From an uncultured Pseudomonadota bacterium (GTDB taxonomy: Bacteria; Myxococcota_A; UBA796; GCA-2862545), in NCBI GenBank assembly GCA_903861005.1, contig CAIOSP010000091.1, positions 34,437 to 78,699 on the forward strand: a stretch of DNA of 44,263 nucleotides, read 5' to 3'. Made by a program: the position numbers and the translations under genes. Shown here piece after piece: positions 24,271-32,680 of this stretch. The notes below the pieces were generated by a model that was not told where the DNA came from, did no database searches, and saw only the letters and a program-made list of their open reading frames with translations. How positions within the stretch are numbered: the first letter of the stretch is position 1; each line of letters starts with the position of its first letter.

Positions 24271-24357
24271 TCAAAGCGGCCGACCGCGGCGCCACGTTCG
24301 GTCTGCGGTGATCGGAGCGGGCGACCGCAGGCGGCACCTGCGGCCCGGATCAGAACG
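24238..24357 (+). repeat. Three diverged 41-bp tandem repeats covering a gene end
   Basis: Units start at 24238, 24279 and 24320 (41, 41 and about 38 bp). Unit 1 is the last codons and stop of the glycosyltransferase; unit 2 repeats them, including a TGA; unit 3 overlaps the end of the convergent DUF2461 gene. Units 1 and 2 are roughly three-quarters identical by eye. Confidence 0.8.
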
Positions 24358-25012
24358 GGCGTTCGAGGGCTGCGCACAGCACGCGCATGAGCGGCGCGCC
24401 GGCCTTGCAGACGTCGACGAAGCGGTCGATCAGGTCGGGGCGAACAGCCTCGTCGTCGTTGAGGTTCATCGACTGGATCCAGTCCTTGCGGCGCAGGGCG
24501 TCCGCGAGCGGGTGGTCCTTGTCCCAGGGCTTGGGCACGCGCTGGAGCGTGTCGCCCATGTAGTTCAGGCTCGCCTTAGCCCCGGCGGCGTCGGCCTTGG
24601 CCAGCTCCGCGGGGTGCTTCACGATGTAGGCGCGGATCTTGAGCAGCGACGGCGCGTCCGGCCGCCACAGACCCAGGCCGATGAACGAGTCGTCGACGCC
24701 CAACTGCATGTAGAAGCCCGGCGCGTGCACGTCCTTGGCGGAGTCGTGGCGGAAGTGCAGGCCGATGTTGGTCTTGTACGGCGCCTTGTCGTGGCTGAAG
24801 CGCGTGTCGCGGTGGATTCGGAACAGGGCCTTGGCGTCCACCCGGATGTGCGGGCTGACCTCCTTCATCCGGGGCGCGAGCGCCTCGATGAACGCCAGCG
24901 ACGGCGCCTTCACGTGCGCCTCGTAGCGATCACGGTTGGCGTTGAACCAATCGCGATCGTTGTGGGCGGTCAGGTCCGTCAGGAAGCGGAACGTGTCGGG
25001 CGTAAACGTCAT
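24350..25012 (-). CDS. DUF2461 family protein
   Basis: 220-residue cytoplasmic protein of the DUF2461/TIGR02453 family, whose role is unknown. Typical segments are FRFLTDLTAHNDRDWFNANRDRY near the start, the FRIHRDTRFSHDKAPYKTNIG block (the most conserved part) and GFYMQLGVDDSFIGLGLW. Length and motif order match the family. The gene lies convergent to the glycosyltransferase and nine bases after the small secreted-protein gene. Confidence 0.92.
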   Translation of the reverse strand: MTFTPDTFRFLTDLTAHNDRDWFNANRDRYEAHVKAPSLAFIEALAPRMKEVSPHIRVDAKALFRIHRDTRFSHDKAPYKTNIGLHFRHDSAKDVHAPGFYMQLGVDDSFIGLGLWRPDAPSLLKIRAYIVKHPAELAKADAAGAKASLNYMGDTLQRVPKPWDKDHPLADALRRKDWIQSMNLNDDEAVRPDLIDRFVDVCKAGAPLMRVLCAALERPF

Positions 25013-25021
25013 GCCGGGCCT

Positions 25022-25498
25022 CTAGCGGTGCGCTTTGGCCTCCTGCTTAATGCGCTCCGCCCGGGCCTTGCGAATCCCCACGCGCACGTCGAGGTCGTCG
25101 TGCAGGTGGGCGAGCAGCACGCGGGTCTGCGCGTCGGCCGCCGGGCGCCCGTCGCCGCCGTTGCGGTGTAGGCTCGCGCGCAGCTTGAGCAGCCCTTCGG
25201 CGTAGATCGCGCGGATGGAGTCGTCCTCGCGCACGTCCTTGAGCACCTGACGAGGGACCTCGTCGACCGCGTCCCCGATCCAGGCATGGAGCTTCTTACC
25301 CGCCGACAGCATGGTCGAGCTCTTGCCCTTCTCATAGCCGCGGCTCCACTTCTTCTCGGCGGCCTCGAAGCGGTTCTGGAGCTTGACCTCCTGGTGCAGC
25401 TGGTGCTTGGCCTGGGCCACGTCCGCGTGGGTCGCGGCGAGGGCAGGCGTCGAGAGGAAGGTGGCGGTCAGGACGAGGGACAGCAGCTTGCGGGACAT
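25022..25498 (-). CDS. Small secreted helical protein, unknown function
   Basis: 158-residue protein with a clear signal peptide: MSRKLLSLVLTATFLSTPALA, cleaved before ATHADV. The mature part is charged and helical (VAQAKHQLHQEVKLQNRFEAAEKKW, AIYAEGLLKLRASLHR). An ideal AAGGAGG ribosome site sits just before ATG 25498. It is the first of two minus-strand genes; no family recognised. It is divergent from plsY, with a perfect GGATCG-T-CGATCC palindrome (25567-25579) in the gap that could be an operator. Confidence 0.75.
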   Translation of the reverse strand: MSRKLLSLVLTATFLSTPALAATHADVAQAKHQLHQEVKLQNRFEAAEKKWSRGYEKGKSSTMLSAGKKLHAWIGDAVDEVPRQVLKDVREDDSIRAIYAEGLLKLRASLHRNGGDGRPAADAQTRVLLAHLHDDLDVRVGIRKARAERIKQEAKAHR

Positions 25499-25624
25499 CG
25501 GCTCCTCCTTGGGGTGAGCGTGCAGATGAGACGCGGCCCGCGTGGAAATCTTCAACCGGTCACGACGGATCGTCGATCCTGCACGTGGCGAGGCCAGCGG
25601 CTATGGTGGCTGTCTGGCGGGACG

Positions 25625-26338
25625 ATGATCGCGGGGATGTGCTGGCTGGCGCTGACCTACCTCCTGGCGGCGGTGCCGTTCGGGCTGCTGATCACCACGC
25701 TGTACGGCGGGGATGAAGACATCCGCGCTGAGGGCAGCGGGAACATCGGCGCCACCAACGTCGCGCGGGTGTACGGCTGGCGTCTGGCCGTCCCGGTCAT
25801 CCTGCTGGACGTGGGCAAGGGGCTGGTCCCCGTCGTGTTCGCTGAGGTGCTCTGGCCGGGCGCGTCGCGTTGGTGGTTCGGCGCCGTCGCGTTGACCGCG
25901 TTCGCGGGCCACGTGTGGAGCGTCTACCTGTCGTTCAACGGCGGCAAGGGCGTGGCCACCGGCGCGGGCGTGATGCTCGGCCTGGCGCCCATCCCCACGC
26001 TGTTCGCGGCGCTCGCGTGGTCGGTCGTGCTGTTCGTCAGCGGGCGCTCGTCGCTCGCCAGCCTCGTCGCGACCGGCGTGCTCGTCGGCGTGATCTGGCA
26101 GGTCGACCCGGCCATCCTGCCGCTCGGCCTGCTGCTGGCGGTCGGTATCTTCGTGTCGCACACCGCCAACATCCGTCGGCTCATCGCGGGCGATGAGGCG
26201 GCGATCGTCCGCCCGGTCCGATGGGGCCGCGCGGGGAACAACCAGGCCGAAGACCCCACCTTGCTGCTGGAGCGTGGCCCCGCGGGCGGCGCCCCGCTGG
26301 CCGTGTGGCGCGTCCAGCCCGCTGGAGACCCGTCTTGA
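25625..26338 (+). CDS. plsY: Acyl-phosphate:glycerol-3-phosphate acyltransferase
   Basis: Membrane enzyme that adds an acyl group from acyl-phosphate to glycerol-3-phosphate, starting phospholipid synthesis. Family blocks are GSGNIGATNVARVYG near residue 38, and FNGGKGVATGAGVMLG near 103, with five or so membrane helices. The C-terminal 40 residues are a soluble extension. ATG 25625 starts just before the first helix; the open frame from 25286 is not supported. Its TGA overlaps the next gene's TTG (TTGA). Confidence 0.93.
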   Translation: MIAGMCWLALTYLLAAVPFGLLITTLYGGDEDIRAEGSGNIGATNVARVYGWRLAVPVILLDVGKGLVPVVFAEVLWPGASRWWFGAVALTAFAGHVWSVYLSFNGGKGVATGAGVMLGLAPIPTLFAALAWSVVLFVSGRSSLASLVATGVLVGVIWQVDPAILPLGLLLAVGIFVSHTANIRRLIAGDEAAIVRPVRWGRAGNNQAEDPTLLLERGPAGGAPLAVWRVQPAGDPS

Positions 26339-27111
26339 AGCCCATGATCCCGCTCCTCCTCCTGCTCGCCACGGTCGCGGACGCCGCGCCCGGCCCGGTC
26401 ACTGGCCCCTCGGCGCGCGCGGTCGCCACGCCTACCGTGCGCACGCTTGGCGCGGGCGTCGTCGTGGACGGCGTCGCGGACGGGGTGATCGTCGGACACC
26501 GCGGCGCGGAGGCCCTGGGCTGGACCTGGCGCGGCGTCACCTTCATCAACGTCACGCACGCGCCCGCTGCCCCGCCTGCGGCGCCCGCCCCGAGCGCGGC
26601 GCCCGTCCTGCTGTGCAGCGACGGCGTCAGCGCCACGATCATCCCGAGCCAGCCGCCGGGTTGGACCCTCGGCCTGTGCCCGGATGGCCGGATCGCGCTG
26701 CTTCGGGAGCAAGACGGCCACTCGGCGGCGTCCGTGGTGGATGGGCTGGATGGCGGACCGGTGGTGGGCGCGCGCCCGCTCGATCCTGGCGACGGGGCGG
26801 TGGGTCTGGTCGTGTGGGGCGAAGGTGGTGTGACCCGCGCGCTCGCGTGGCGTCCGCAAGAGCTCGTCCCGGCGGGCTGGAAGGCGGCGTGGATGCCGGC
26901 AGGGCCCGCGCTCGACTGGCCGGAGCCCGCCGAGGTCAACCCTCGGCTTGAGCCCGCGGTGAAGTTGGACCTCACGCTGCCGACGGGCGCGGCGATCACC
27001 GACGCGTTCGTGCGCGACGGTCGGCTGACGATCGTGGGCACGGTGCCGCAGGGCCGCACGACCCAGGCGGCCGTGTTCGACACGCCGTGGATCCCGGTCC
27101 TTCCTAGGTAG
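26335..27111 (+). CDS. Secreted protein of unknown function
   Basis: 258-residue protein with a signal peptide (MIPLLLLLATVADA) and a low-complexity Ala/Pro stretch near residue 75. The rest alternates short strands and turns (GWTLGLCPDGRIALLREQDGH, RPLDPGDGAVGLVVWGEGGVTRALAWRP) suggestive of a propeller-like fold. TTG 26335 is preferred because GGAGA lies at the right distance, and it overlaps the plsY stop; ATG 26344 is the alternative. No family recognised. Confidence 0.65.
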   Translation: MKPMIPLLLLLATVADAAPGPVTGPSARAVATPTVRTLGAGVVVDGVADGVIVGHRGAEALGWTWRGVTFINVTHAPAAPPAAPAPSAAPVLLCSDGVSATIIPSQPPGWTLGLCPDGRIALLREQDGHSAASVVDGLDGGPVVGARPLDPGDGAVGLVVWGEGGVTRALAWRPQELVPAGWKAAWMPAGPALDWPEPAEVNPRLEPAVKLDLTLPTGAAITDAFVRDGRLTIVGTVPQGRTTQAAVFDTPWIPVLPR

Positions 27112-27136
27112 GGCTCGGCGGTCGTCCGGCGCGCGG

Positions 27137-27164
27137 GCCGGGCGGACCGTCTGGCCCGCCCGGC
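27137..27164. terminator. Strong hairpin between convergent genes
   Basis: GCCGGGCGG (27137-27145) pairs perfectly with CCGCCCGGC (27156-27164) around a ten-base loop. It lies between the stop at 27111 (+) and the ompA-like stop at 27171 (-), so it may serve both strands. No T-run is present. Confidence 0.65.
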
Positions 27165-27170
27165 TCCAGG

Positions 27171-28322
27171 TCAGCGCGAGACGATCACGAACTCGATGCG
27201 ACGGTTGGCCGACCGGCCCGCTTCGGTGCGGTTGGTGTCGACCGGGCGCGTGCCACCCAAGCCCGCGGCCTCCAGGCGCGAGGCGTCGACGCCGCGCGAC
27301 ACGAGGTAGTCGACCACAGCCTGGGCGCGCTTGTCGGAGAGCGCCTGGTTGGCCGACTCGTCGCCGTTGCCCTCGGTGTGGGCTTCGACCCGGACGTGCA
27401 GGGTGGGCGAGTCTGTCATGGCGCGGGCGACGTCGTCGAGCACGGCGTACGCGCCGCCGTCGAAGTCCGACGTGCCCATCAGGAACTGGATGGGGTTGGG
27501 CAGCGAGATCGACGAGGACGTGATCTTCGCGTTCAGGTTCTGCGAGTCGGGGCAGCCGTCGTCGTCGAGGTAGCCGTTGCGGGTCTCGGGCTCGGTCGGG
27601 CACTTGTCGTTGCCGTCCGACACGCCGTCGTGGTCGGCGTCGTTGGCCGGGCAGCCCTTCTTGTCGATGGTGCCGGCCTGGGTCGGGCACTGGTCGAGCA
27701 CGTCGGGGACCAAGTCCGCGTCGTTGTCGTCGTCGGGGCAGCCGTCGGCGTCCTCGAAGCCGTCCACGTCCTCGGCGTCCTGCGGGCACTTGTCGACCGC
27801 GTCGATCTTGCCGTCGCCGTCGACGTCTTCGCTGGTCTCAGGGCAGCCGTCGTCGTCGTGATCCTGGTCGAAGTCTTCGGCCTGGTCGGGGCAGTCGTCG
27901 TCGATGTTGCGCAGGCCGTCGCGGTCGGCGTCGCCGGCCGGATCGAGGTCACGGCAGCCGTCCTCGTCGCGGTCGCCGTCGCGGTCCTCCGCCTCGTTCG
28001 GGCAGCGGTCGAGCACGTCGGGCACGCCGTCGCTGTCGACGTCCTTGCCGCCGCAGGACTCGGTCGAGGCCCACGCGGCCTTGGCGGAGGAGGCGGCGGC
28101 GGTGGCGTGGGCGCGGGCCCGCTGCGCGTCGCCTTCACCCAGCTCCACCTTGGCGAACGCGAGGTCCGCCTCGGCGTTGGCGAGGTCCACCGGCGCGCAC
28201 ACGTCGCCGTGCAGGCCGTGGGCCTTCTTGATCAGGTCCGTGGTCGCGGCCAGATCCTGGTTCAGGTTGACCACGCCGACGCAGCCGCTGAGCGTGAGCA
28301 CGAGGAGCAGCGAGGTTCTCAC
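27171..28322 (-). CDS. OmpA-family lipoprotein with thrombospondin type 3 repeats
   Basis: 383 residues. Signal with lipobox LTLSGC, a helical domain (about 20-90), then about six Asp-rich TSP3 units (DVDSDGVPDVLDRCP, DADRDGLRNIDDDCPDQ and so on) that bind Ca2+, and a C-terminal OmpA domain (about 265-380) with VRVEAHTEGNGDESANQALSDKRAQAV and GRSANRRIEFVI, which binds peptidoglycan. It anchors the outer membrane to the wall. GTG 28322 overlaps the stop of the upstream DUF4398 gene (GTGA), so they are coupled. Confidence 0.93.
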   Translation of the reverse strand: MRTSLLLVLTLSGCVGVVNLNQDLAATTDLIKKAHGLHGDVCAPVDLANAEADLAFAKVELGEGDAQRARAHATAAASSAKAAWASTESCGGKDVDSDGVPDVLDRCPNEAEDRDGDRDEDGCRDLDPAGDADRDGLRNIDDDCPDQAEDFDQDHDDDGCPETSEDVDGDGKIDAVDKCPQDAEDVDGFEDADGCPDDDNDADLVPDVLDQCPTQAGTIDKKGCPANDADHDGVSDGNDKCPTEPETRNGYLDDDGCPDSQNLNAKITSSSISLPNPIQFLMGTSDFDGGAYAVLDDVARAMTDSPTLHVRVEAHTEGNGDESANQALSDKRAQAVVDYLVSRGVDASRLEAAGLGGTRPVDTNRTEAGRSANRRIEFVIVSR

Positions 28323-28777
28323 GGCGCGTTCTCCTCGTCGTCTTCCTTGAGGAAGTCGTCGTCGTCACCCTCGTCATCCGCGGGCTTCACAGGCTCCGGC
28401 GGCGGCTCCGGGCGCACGGGCTGCGCGCCAGACGGGGCCTCCTCTTCCATCAGCGGGTCGGCCGACTCGCGCTGCATCTCTTCCAGCCCGCGCCCGCCGC
28501 CCGCCATCTTGCGGTTGGCGGCGTCCGCGTAGACTACGGCGATCTTGGCCAGGTCGATGGCGGTGCGGTTCTCACCGTCGCCCGACTCCTGGATGGCCTT
28601 GGCCGCGTAGCGCTTGGCGAGCGTGTACTCGTAGGGCGCCAGTTCATTGGCGCCACGGGAGCCCACCTCACGCACGGCATGATCCGCCGACACCACCTTG
28701 ATGGTGGAGAGGACGGCCGTGCAGCCAGGGAGCGAGCTGATCAGGATGAGGGCCGCGACTGCGGTCCGAACGTGCAT
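28319..28777 (-). CDS. DUF4398-like lipoprotein
   Basis: 152-residue lipoprotein: signal SSLPGC, then a helical domain SADHAVREVGSRGANELAPYEYTLAKRY matching DUF4398 proteins, which often sit beside OmpA genes. The C-terminal 40 residues are rich in Pro and acidic residues (EPPPEPVKPADDEGDDDD). Translationally coupled to the OmpA/TSP3 gene downstream by GTGA. Likely helps envelope anchoring, by context only. Confidence 0.85.
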   Translation of the reverse strand: MHVRTAVAALILISSLPGCTAVLSTIKVVSADHAVREVGSRGANELAPYEYTLAKRYAAKAIQESGDGENRTAIDLAKIAVVYADAANRKMAGGGRGLEEMQRESADPLMEEEAPSGAQPVRPEPPPEPVKPADDEGDDDDFLKEDDEENAP

Positions 28778-28872
28778 GCGCAGGGGAGCCTCCCATGCCC
28801 AGGAACCCTATCGCCCCGACCGGCCCGACGTGTCAAGGACGGGTGCGGATCCAACGTCAGGGAGGCAAGATG

Positions 28873-30108
28873 ATGTTCGGCATGGGCTTGTGGCTTGGAG
28901 CGTCTCTGGCCTACGCTGGGGCGATCCCCGCCACCCGCGAGGTCCTGGGCCTGGCGTCGGTGGATTCTTGCCCCACCATCCCCGACGGCACGATCCCCTT
29001 GCTGGTGCGCACGTCGGTCGGCCTGATGGCGTCCCGCGGCGACGGCACCTACGCGTTCGGCTGCCCCGACCTGTGGGGCGGCGGTGACCCCAAGGTCGCC
29101 ACCAACGTCGACGCCACCGAGATCTGGTACGTCGCCAACGGCAAGGCGCTGTCGTCCTTGAACGGCGGCTGCACGCTGGAGCCGGTCGGCCTGCCCGAGG
29201 GCCTGGGCGCGGTCGACGTGATCTTCTGGCGCGACGCGTTCTGGGTCCTCGCCGCGGCGAGCGACGGCACCTCGGGGGGCGCCCTGCTCAAGTGGGACGG
29301 GTCCGCTTTCTTGGCGCTCGTCAGCTGGACTGACTTCCGGCCGAACGCCATGCTGTCCGCGCCCGGCAACGTGCTGTGGGTGACCTCGCTCGACCCGCGC
29401 GCCCGCGTCCGCCGCCTGGATCTGACCGGCGGCGTCAGCGGCGACTCCTCGCTCGGCGACCTGCCCGACGCGATCGAGAACCTGATCCGGTTCGAACCGA
29501 CCGCCGCCGACGAGGACGAGGCGTGGTTCGTCCTGGAGCAGGCCGGCAAGCAGTGGACGTGGCACGCGGAGACGGTCGTGGGCGACAACGGCCCCATCGT
29601 GATCTGGACCGCCATGCCCGATCACAAGCGCCTGGTCCTGGGTCCCGTGAAGGTGGGCGACAGCTGGCTCGCCTCGATCGACAACGTGCTGCAGAAGTCC
29701 GACGAGCTCACCGGGGTGTGGACGCCCACCGACATCACGCTGCCGTGGACCTGCCTGGGCCAGCAGGGCGACCGCGTGCTCGCGTGCACGGTCGACAAGA
29801 TCGTGCAGGTCGACTCCTACGAGGAAGACGGCACGCCCAACACCACCGACGTGTTCTCCTTCGCCCAGGTCGCTGAGCCCGACTCGGTCTGCTCCAGCGC
29901 CACCTGCGATCGCGCGTTCACCGACTTCCTCACCGCGTCCGACCTGCTCGCCAGGCCCGACGTCGCGGTGTGCCCGGACGGCACCACCGCCGCCGACCTG
30001 GGCCCGTCGGGCTGCGCGTGCGCCACCGACGCCGCCCCGTTGGGCGCGTGGACCGGCGCCGCCGGGGTGCTGTGGGCGCTGCGTCGTCGTCGCGGCGCGC
30101 GCGCGTGA
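28873..30108 (+). CDS. Secreted MYXO-CTERM-like protein, paralogue 1
   Basis: 411-residue exported protein: signal MFGMGLWLGASLAYA, mature start VLGLASVDSCPTIPDG, repeated strands with Trp and Asp suggesting a beta-propeller or lectin-like fold, then a tail GPSGCACATDAAPLG followed by a hydrophobic stretch and RRRRGARA. That Cys-hydrophobic-Arg layout is the MYXO-CTERM sorting tail of myxobacteria. It resembles the protein at 37382 over its length (LGPVKVGDSWLASIDN against LGPAKVGDAWWASLDG; WTCLG in both). ATG 28873 is chosen because GGAGG lies seven bases upstream. Its TGA overlaps the next gene (GTGA). Confidence 0.8.
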   Translation: MFGMGLWLGASLAYAGAIPATREVLGLASVDSCPTIPDGTIPLLVRTSVGLMASRGDGTYAFGCPDLWGGGDPKVATNVDATEIWYVANGKALSSLNGGCTLEPVGLPEGLGAVDVIFWRDAFWVLAAASDGTSGGALLKWDGSAFLALVSWTDFRPNAMLSAPGNVLWVTSLDPRARVRRLDLTGGVSGDSSLGDLPDAIENLIRFEPTAADEDEAWFVLEQAGKQWTWHAETVVGDNGPIVIWTAMPDHKRLVLGPVKVGDSWLASIDNVLQKSDELTGVWTPTDITLPWTCLGQQGDRVLACTVDKIVQVDSYEEDGTPNTTDVFSFAQVAEPDSVCSSATCDRAFTDFLTASDLLARPDVAVCPDGTTAADLGPSGCACATDAAPLGAWTGAAGVLWALRRRRGARA

Positions 30109-30692
30109 TCCCACTCCTGGTCTTGCTGGTCGGCTGCGCCCAGGGCGGCGATCTGATCGGCGCGCCCACGATCACCGACGGGGACACGATCCACGTGGCC
30201 GGCGTGAAGGTGCGGCTGTTCGGCGTGGACGCCCCCGAGCACGACCAGGTCTGCACCGACGGCTCAGGCCACGCGTACCCATGCGGTGGCCGCGCCGCGA
30301 ACGCGCTCGACGTGCTCACCCGCGGCAAGAACGTGCGCTGCGTCCCACGCGACACCGACCGCTACGGTCGCACCGTCGCCGTTTGCTACGTCGGCAGCGT
30401 GGACATCGACGCGTGGATGGTCCGCGCGGGCTGGGCGCTCGCCTACCGGCAGTACTCGTCGGACTACATCGACGAGGAGACCGCCGCGCGCGCGGACCAC
30501 GCCGGACTGTGGGCTGGGCCCTTCCAGGCGCCTTGGGACTTCCGCCACGGCGGGCCCGCGACCTACTCGGCGCCTGCGGCGCGCCCCGAAGGGTGCTGCC
30601 GCGTGTGCACGAACAGCCAGCCCTGTGGGGACGGGTGCATCGCGATCGGCGCGACCTGCCACGCGGGGCCGGGGTGCGCCTGCCGGCCGTGA
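30105..30692 (+). CDS. Staphylococcal-nuclease-like lipoprotein with Cys-rich tail
   Basis: 195-residue lipoprotein (LLVLLVGC) with an SNase domain: TDGDTIHVAG, VRLFGVDAPEH and DRYGRTVA. Residues corresponding to the known catalytic set (R35, D40, E43, R87) are present as R37, D42, E45 and R89, so nuclease activity is plausible. The C-terminal 35 residues have nine Cys in a CCRxCxxSQPCGDxCI...CHxxPGCAC pattern, a small domain often attached to extracellular nucleases. It is coupled by GTGA to the MYXO-CTERM protein. Likely degrades extracellular nucleic acid, fitting a predatory or scavenging life style. Confidence 0.9.
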   Translation: MIPLLVLLVGCAQGGDLIGAPTITDGDTIHVAGVKVRLFGVDAPEHDQVCTDGSGHAYPCGGRAANALDVLTRGKNVRCVPRDTDRYGRTVAVCYVGSVDIDAWMVRAGWALAYRQYSSDYIDEETAARADHAGLWAGPFQAPWDFRHGGPATYSAPAARPEGCCRVCTNSQPCGDGCIAIGATCHAGPGCACRP

Positions 30693-30787
30693 GCTGGTCC
30701 GCTTGGGATGCGAGGCGGCCTGAGCGCCGCGTTCTTCCGACTTGACTGGCGACGCGCGATCCGGGCCGCAAGGGGGCGCTTCCCGCC

Positions 30788-31900
30788 TCAGACGGCGCTC
30801 ACCCGAACCGACCCGGCCCGCGTCGCGACGCCGTTGATCTGCACGTCCACGACGTGATCCCCAGGGTAGTGCTTGCGCGTCGAGAGGTCGGCGGTGGACA
30901 CCGACTTGGTCACCGCGGCGCGCTGGCCAGGCGCCAGGTCCAGGTCGCGACCCTTGAACACCTTGGGCTTGGCGCCGCCGTTCGCCTTCACAAAGCGCAC
31001 GATCAGGTCGACGACCGCGCGCAGGGGCGCGTCGCCGTCGTTCGTCAGCTCGACCTGAACAAGGAACGTCTCTCCGAGCGCGATCTCCGCGGGCGAGACC
31101 GTCGCGTTCACCGTCACGGCGTCGCCGCCCGCGAACCCGCGGATCGCGAGCGCGCGCGGGTCGCCCTTCTTGACTGACGAGCGGAGCGCGTGCGTCACGA
31201 TCCACGCGCGCTCGGGCGTCGCGTCGACCATCCACCGCTCGGCCACCGCCAACAGCAGGTCCGGGTGGTCCTTCCCGATGTCGTTGAGGTGGTTGGCGAC
31301 CGACCGGCGCACGTAGAGCTCGGGGTCGTCCTTGAGCCGCTCCAGCAGGGCGAGCGTCGGGGTCGGGTCCTTCTGGAAGCGCTTCAGGCGCGACGCCCAC
31401 GGCAGGCGCGGCCGCGTCCCTTCCGACACCAGGCGACGGACGTGGTGGCTGGGATCGCTCGCCCACTCCGACAAGCGCGCGAGGGTGCGCTCCGGGTCGT
31501 GCTCCAGGAACGCGCGGATCGAGAACTCGGCGCTGAACCGCTGGGTGAGCGTGTGCTGGGCGCGCATGGACGCCTCGAAGTGGTCGAGGCCATGGTCGGC
31601 GATGAAGCGCAGGTGGGGCAGGTAGTGAAACGGCGCCAGGCCCGCGCCGTCGACGTGGCCGAGCACCGGGCCGACCGAGCGCAGCAGCACCTCGACGGCC
31701 TCTTCGAAGTCCGCGGGCATGCTGGTGCGCATGGCGCGCGCGAGGTGCGCGGCGCGGTCCATCAGCTCCAGCGCCTCCAGGCCTTGCGTCGCCTCGGCGA
31801 CGAAGCGCGCGCGGGGAAAGTCCGCCCACGCGGCGTGCAGCTCGTCGGCCAACTGACAGGCGCGCTCGGCGTCGAAGAAGTGCTTGAGCTGCGGCGCCAT
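30788..31900 (-). CDS. AlkC-type DNA alkylation repair glycosylase with C-terminal Ig-like domain
   Basis: 370 residues. The N-terminal two-thirds are HEAT-like helical repeats (LIRF-type helices, VRRLVSEGTRPRLPWASRLKRF, ELYVRRSVANHLNDIGKDHPD) typical of AlkC/AlkD glycosylases that excise cationic N3-methyladenine. The C-terminal ~95 residues switch to beta strands (VTVNATVSPAEIALGETFLV, GDHVVDVQINGVATRAGSVRV), an Ig-like domain found only in the AlkC-alpha subgroup. ATG 31900 follows a CCGGAG-type site. Complete gene. Confidence 0.87.
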   Translation of the reverse strand: MAPQLKHFFDAERACQLADELHAAWADFPRARFVAEATQGLEALELMDRAAHLARAMRTSMPADFEEAVEVLLRSVGPVLGHVDGAGLAPFHYLPHLRFIADHGLDHFEASMRAQHTLTQRFSAEFSIRAFLEHDPERTLARLSEWASDPSHHVRRLVSEGTRPRLPWASRLKRFQKDPTPTLALLERLKDDPELYVRRSVANHLNDIGKDHPDLLLAVAERWMVDATPERAWIVTHALRSSVKKGDPRALAIRGFAGGDAVTVNATVSPAEIALGETFLVQVELTNDGDAPLRAVVDLIVRFVKANGGAKPKVFKGRDLDLAPGQRAAVTKSVSTADLSTRKHYPGDHVVDVQINGVATRAGSVRVSAV

Positions 31901-32004
31901 CGGGCTCCGGGGAGGGAACAGCGGCGTCGGGCGCCGTGTCTGCGTGCGTGTTGGCGCGACGGTGCTACCTGTGCGCTCGACCGTCATGCCCTGTGGAGTC
32001 GAAC

Positions 32005-32673
32005 ATGTCCCGCACCGTGCTCGCCCTGCTGCTTGCCACCAGCGCCGCCGCGTACGCCGCCGACCCCAAGCCGCCTGCGGCCCCTGCGGCCCCTGCGGTA
32101 CCCGAGGTGCCCGCTGCGCCGGCCGCGCCCGCGCCGCCTCCGGACCCGCTGTCAGTCGCCAGCCGCATCCGCCAGGACGCGCGCGCCAACCGCATCACGC
32201 CCGCCGCCGTGTTCGCCCGCACCGAGGTGTCGCCGTCGTGGAAGCCGTACAAGTCGGCCGCAGACGCGCGCGCTACCGCGGAGGTCGACGACCTGATCAG
32301 CGTGTACGAGTTTGAAGGCGGCATCCGGCTGGTGGTGAACGAGCCGTCGAGCATGGGCGACAACTCGGATCGCGTCGAGTACGTCTACGCGCCCGACGGC
32401 GCGCTGGTGCAGTTCGCGCACCTGAGCCTGGGCTGGGGCGACGTGTGCGGGAACGTGCGCGAGGAGGTCGTCGTCGACCTGGTGTCGCCGCAGGAGGCCC
32501 GCCGCGGGTTCGCCATGCGCTACAACGACGGCAAGCCGTTCACCGACGCGCAGCTCGACGCCAACTGCGCGTCGAGCACCCACCCGGAGACCGCCGAGGA
32601 CCCCGGCTACCAGCCGTCCTGGCGCTCCTTCCGTTCGGTCCCGATCTCCGGCGCGTTTCACGCCGCGGAGTGA
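32005..32673 (+). CDS. Secreted protein of unknown function with Pro/Ala linker
   Basis: 222 residues: signal MSRTVLALLLATSAAAYA, an Ala/Pro linker with PAAPA units (about 20-50), then a compact domain with conserved-looking Trp, Cys and acidic residues (SVYEFEGGIRLVVNEPSS, EYVYAPDGALVQFAHLSLGWGDVC). ATG 32005 has GGAG eight bases upstream. No family recognised. Seven bases separate its stop from the convergent MopE/FG-GAP gene. Confidence 0.7.
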   Translation: MSRTVLALLLATSAAAYAADPKPPAAPAAPAVPEVPAAPAAPAPPPDPLSVASRIRQDARANRITPAAVFARTEVSPSWKPYKSAADARATAEVDDLISVYEFEGGIRLVVNEPSSMGDNSDRVEYVYAPDGALVQFAHLSLGWGDVCGNVREEVVVDLVSPQEARRGFAMRYNDGKPFTDAQLDANCASSTHPETAEDPGYQPSWRSFRSVPISGAFHAAE

Positions 32674-32680
32674 GTCGGGG

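Noticed and set aside
27171-28322. Calcium-dependent adhesin distinct from OmpA
   Set aside because: The Asp-rich repeats are TSP3 linkers and the C-terminus is a standard OmpA domain, a common architecture.
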